Positions 7,225 through 9,032 of a stretch of DNA of 9,032 bases are shown piece after piece. The notes beneath the pieces were generated by a model that did not search any database, had not been told where the DNA came from, and saw only the letters and a program-made list of their open reading frames with translations. The stretch is taken from contig CAYXBZ010000040.1 in assembly GCA_964463605.1 (NCBI GenBank), forward strand, positions 1-9,032. Reading direction: 5' to 3'. This DNA comes from DAOLOF01 sp964463605. GTDB lineage: Bacteria; Patescibacteriota; Microgenomatia; UBA1400; PJMF01. Every line of letters starts with the position of its first letter. Position 1 is the stretch's first letter. Made by a program: the position numbers and the translations under genes.

Positions 7225-7935
7225 CTGCTTAAGTCCTTCAACTTCTTCTAGAGTAAGCTGCTTAACTTCTCCCGGTTCCATCTCGCCCAACTCAAGAGTG
7301 CCCAGCTTAGTTCTTTTCAGCCTAACTACGGTCGCCCCTACCTTGGCTACCATTCTTCTAATCTGATGAGTCCTGCCTTCGCTGATAATCATGCTCAGCT
7401 TTGATCGATTCGGTTCTCTAAAGATGACCTTGATTGTTGCTGGCGCGGTCTTACCATCGCTAAGTTTTACACCGCTTGACAGCCTTCTCAAAGCAGTACC
7501 AGTTATAGGCCCATTTATCCACACTAAATACTCTTTAGGAACTTCATACTTTGGATGAGTTAGCTTTTGGGTTAACTTGCCGTCGTTAGTCATTAACAGC
7601 AAACCTTCACTATCAATATCCAGACGTCCCACTGGAAACAAGCGCTGGGCTTCCTTTGAACCTTTGAGCAAATCTAGCACCGTCTTTCTGCCCTCTGGGT
7701 CACTGACCGTTGAAACAACTCCCACAGGCTTGTAAAGCTTCCAGTACTCAAGCTCTGGCTTGTCTTGTGTGTTGACCGCTTCTCCATCAACAGTTACCTC
7801 ATCGTTCTTGGGATCAATCTGCATACCCAGTTCTGCAGGGGTGCCATTAACCATCACCTTACCGTCCTGGATTAAATCGTCGATTGCTCGACGAGAAGCG
7901 ACACCCATGCTAGCTAACCATTTATTAATTCTCAT
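7204..7935 (-). CDS. rluB: RsuA/RluB/RluE/RluF-family pseudouridine synthase (RluB-like)
   Basis: Isomerises a uridine in rRNA to pseudouridine. RluB acts on 23S rRNA U2605 in E. coli; the exact target here is unproven because RsuA, RluB, RluE and RluF are close paralogues. The 243-residue protein starts with an S4 RNA-binding domain (MRINKWLASMGVASRRAIDD, continuing to about residue 60). The catalytic domain follows: YWKLYKPVGVVST (64-76), then GRLDIDSEGLLLMTNDG (103-119) with catalytic Asp106. KLTHPKYEVPKEYLV, SEGRTHQIRRM and the C-terminal LKRTKLGTLELGEMEPGEVKQLT motif are typical. Length fits the family. It follows the nuclease gene after 37 nt; AAAGAAAAG just before the ATG is at best a weak Shine-Dalgarno. 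Stop TGA, 16 nt before the PH-domain gene. This is the standard single-copy pseudouridine synthase often found in reduced genomes. Confidence 0.9.
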   Translation of the reverse strand: MRINKWLASMGVASRRAIDDLIQDGKVMVNGTPAELGMQIDPKNDEVTVDGEAVNTQDKPELEYWKLYKPVGVVSTVSDPEGRKTVLDLLKGSKEAQRLFPVGRLDIDSEGLLLMTNDGKLTQKLTHPKYEVPKEYLVWINGPITGTALRRLSSGVKLSDGKTAPATIKVIFREPNRSKLSMIISEGRTHQIRRMVAKVGATVVRLKRTKLGTLELGEMEPGEVKQLTLEEVEGLKQLAESSA

Positions 7936-7972
7936 ACTTTTCTTTAAAAATTATTTCTTCACCCAAAACGAC

Positions 7973-8845
7973 CTATAAAATCACCGCTTCTTTATCTTCT
8001 TCAGACTGTCCGGCTGGTAAAACATAAATATCTTGATTGTATTCACTAGTCCCAACCAAAACCGCTTCTTGATTCACGATCTTTTCTAACGGTTTACAAT
8101 GACGACAGCCAGCCTCACCCTGAGGACATTTAAAGTGCTCCAGTTTACGAGCAGTCTTAATTTTTTTAACAACTCGTAGCACTTGAATATGCGCCTCTTG
8201 GATATCGGGCAACTCTTTTTCAGTTAACTCGTCATCGCTTTCAATGTACCAGTAGCTGGCTCTTTGCACCTCACGTTTTTGAACATTCGTCACTAGCAAG
8301 TGATAAATTGGCAGTTGCAGCGAATCATCGTCTTCTCTTTTTTTACCGGTTTTGAAGTCGATAATATGAACTGCGTCATCCTCTGGCAAATACTCCAACC
8401 AGTCAATCTTGCCACACAAGATAATATTGTCATTCTCCGACAGCCAATAGTAAGGTAAATCCTGCTGAATCTTAACCGCTAGTCTTTCTAAAGGACCAGG
8501 ATTGTTTTCAACCTTGCGTAGCATCTTTCTGCCACGCTCTTGATAATAGTGTTCTGTTTCATCATCAAAAAAGCCACCCTTTTGGCCAGAAACCTTTGGC
8601 CAGAGTTGATCAAATCTTTTAGTAAGAGGAGTCTTAAAACGCTCTTTGACCGGCAAGGTTGATAAAGATTCCAGCACCTCATGAACCACCTGACCAAGAG
8701 CCAGGGGCGGACTCATCAGTTGAATCTTGTGCCCCGTTTTGGGATCTTTATATACGTTATTTAAATAATAAGCTCTGGGGCATTTGAGGTAGTCTCCAAT
8801 TGAGCTGTGTGAGACCCAAACGGCTGAAAATTTATCTTGAGGCAT
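7973..8845 (-). CDS. PD-(D/E)XK nuclease, RecB/Cas4-like, with four-Cys Fe-S signature
   Basis: 290 residues. It matches the PDDEXK_1 (RecB-C/AddB/Cas4) nuclease superfamily, metal-dependent DNA exonucleases. Motifs in order: HSSIGDYLKCPRAYYL (13-28), LGQVVHEVLE with His55, CGKIDWLEY with Asp148, IIDFKTGKK with Asp163 and Lys165, and LQLPIY (Gln177, Tyr181). This H-D-DxK-QxxxY set is complete, so it is probably active. Cys22 near the N-terminus and Cys240, Cys247 and Cys250 near the C-terminus form the layout that binds a 4Fe-4S 'iron staple' in AddB and Cas4. No cas1/cas2, CRISPR repeats or AddA/UvrD-type helicase gene is in the window, so it is a stand-alone nuclease, not an assignable Cas4. 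First gene of the minus-strand cluster, with a candidate promoter about 50 nt upstream. Stop TAG. Confidence 0.88.
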   Translation of the reverse strand: MPQDKFSAVWVSHSSIGDYLKCPRAYYLNNVYKDPKTGHKIQLMSPPLALGQVVHEVLESLSTLPVKERFKTPLTKRFDQLWPKVSGQKGGFFDDETEHYYQERGRKMLRKVENNPGPLERLAVKIQQDLPYYWLSENDNIILCGKIDWLEYLPEDDAVHIIDFKTGKKREDDDSLQLPIYHLLVTNVQKREVQRASYWYIESDDELTEKELPDIQEAHIQVLRVVKKIKTARKLEHFKCPQGEAGCRHCKPLEKIVNQEAVLVGTSEYNQDIYVLPAGQSEEDKEAVIL

Positions 8846-8880
8846 GATGAGTTGATAATGATTAATCTAGCAAAGGACTC

Positions 8881-8901
8881 TTGATAGCTTGATTCTATCA
8901 A
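8881..8901. repeat. Inverted repeat TTGATAG-N7-CTATCAA, operator-like
   Basis: Perfect 7-bp arms at 8881-8887 and 8895-8901 flank a 7-nt spacer (CTTGATT). It lies 36 nt upstream of the nuclease ATG in the 100-nt intergenic gap, and its right arm overlaps the candidate -10 box. It could be a repressor operator for the minus-strand operon, or an RNA hairpin in its leader. Confidence 0.45.
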
Positions 8902-8920
8902 CTCAAAAGTTAAGTAACAA
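8892..8920 (-). promoter_or_regulatory. Candidate sigma70-type promoter of the nuclease-led minus-strand operon
   Basis: On the minus strand TTGTTA (8915-8920, 4/6 to -35) and TAGAAT (8892-8897, 5/6 to -10) are separated by exactly 17 nt. They sit in the only sizeable minus-strand intergenic gap (8846-8945), which fits operon initiation here. The leader would be about 40 nt. The inverted repeat at 8881-8901 covers the -10 and probable start point. Prediction from consensus only. Confidence 0.4.
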
Positions 8921-8945
8921 TGCAAAAAAAAGCCAGAAACAAACT

Positions 8946-9032
8946 TTATGATCGACGTGTAACATTTTCAGCAACCGTCGCCTCACAGACAGGACAATGA
9001 TATCTGGTTCCTTCCTTACCAGATAAGGTACC
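8946..9032 (-). CDS. 3' end of an unidentified gene with a CPVC (zinc-ribbon-like) motif, cut by window edge
   Basis: The last 28 codons of a minus-strand frame are open to the window edge: GTLSGKEGTRYHCPVCEATV followed by AENVTRRS and TAA (8946-8948). The YHCPVCE motif looks like half of a zinc ribbon or another Cys-knuckle, but the fragment is too short to name. It has the same orientation as the downstream nuclease gene, 100 nt away. The frame starts on a codon boundary at 9032. A short competing frame exists on the plus strand (26 codons from the ATG at 8920) and is less convincing, so the coding assignment is tentative. Confidence 0.45.
   Translation of the reverse strand, partial: GTLSGKEGTRYHCPVCEATVAENVTRRS
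9001..9025. repeat. Inverted repeat TATCTGGT-N9-ACCAGATA at the window edge
   Basis: Perfect 8-bp arms at 9001-9008 and 9018-9025 enclose a 9-nt spacer (TCCTTCCTT). If the minus-strand terminal gene is real, the repeat lies in its coding region (LSGKEGTRY). Otherwise it could be a regulatory hairpin. The symmetry is certain; its role is unknown. Confidence 0.4.

Noticed and set aside
7973..8845. Cas4 and a CRISPR locus
   Set aside because: No repeat-spacer array or cas1/cas2 is visible. The nuclease superfamily match alone does not support a CRISPR role.
8924..8947. Intrinsic terminator after the edge gene (minus strand AAAGTT/GGCTTT stem with a T-run)
   Set aside because: The stem has only four Watson-Crick pairs plus two G-T wobbles, too weak to support despite the run of eight T.
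8920..9000. Small plus-strand ORF from the ATG at 8920 (26 codons)
   Set aside because: It is short and Lys/Arg-rich from an A-run, with no known motif. It competes with the longer open CPVC-containing minus frame.

Overview
The window looks like a compact piece of a bacterial chromosome, about 40-45% GC by eye. It uses the standard bacterial code: several genes end in TGA and Trp is TGG. It has no phage, IS or CRISPR content. The tight packing, general lack of strong Shine-Dalgarno sequences, and a mix of short PspC and PH-domain membrane proteins with an EpmA-type ligase suggest a small-genome uncultivated lineage such as Patescibacteria/CPR. That placement is an inference with modest confidence; no rRNA or ribosomal protein marker is present.

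Layout. The left 2.8 kb is on the + strand and carries two consecutive glycolytic enzymes: the 3' part of enolase (truncated by the window edge) and cofactor-independent phosphoglycerate mutase (gpmI). A perfect 12-bp GC-rich hairpin lies between them. From 2834 to 8845 everything is on the - strand. In transcription order the genes are: a RecB/Cas4-type PD-(D/E)XK nuclease with a four-Cys iron-sulfur signature, an RsuA/RluB-type pseudouridine synthase, a two-TM PH-domain protein, RarA/MgsA, a radical SAM protein with a SPASM-like Cys-rich tail, an EpmA-like truncated lysyl-tRNA synthetase paralogue, and a PspC-domain membrane protein. Gaps run from -4 to 64 nt, so much of this could be one transcription unit. 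A candidate promoter with an overlapping inverted repeat lies just upstream of the nuclease gene. The right edge holds the last 28 codons of another - strand gene with a CPVC motif.

Function. The + strand pair interconverts 3-PG, 2-PG and PEP. The - strand cluster mixes DNA maintenance (nuclease, RarA), RNA modification (pseudouridine synthase), envelope proteins (PH, PspC) and a translationally coupled radical SAM/EpmA-like pair. That pair is the most interesting part of the window. In classical EF-P modification EpmA works with a different radical SAM enzyme (EpmB, a lysine 2,3-aminomutase). Here the partner is SPASM-like, and the EpmA-like protein differs from EpmA at several substrate-pocket positions. 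It may be an uncharacterised amino-acid ligase/maturase system, but the sequence alone cannot prove this.
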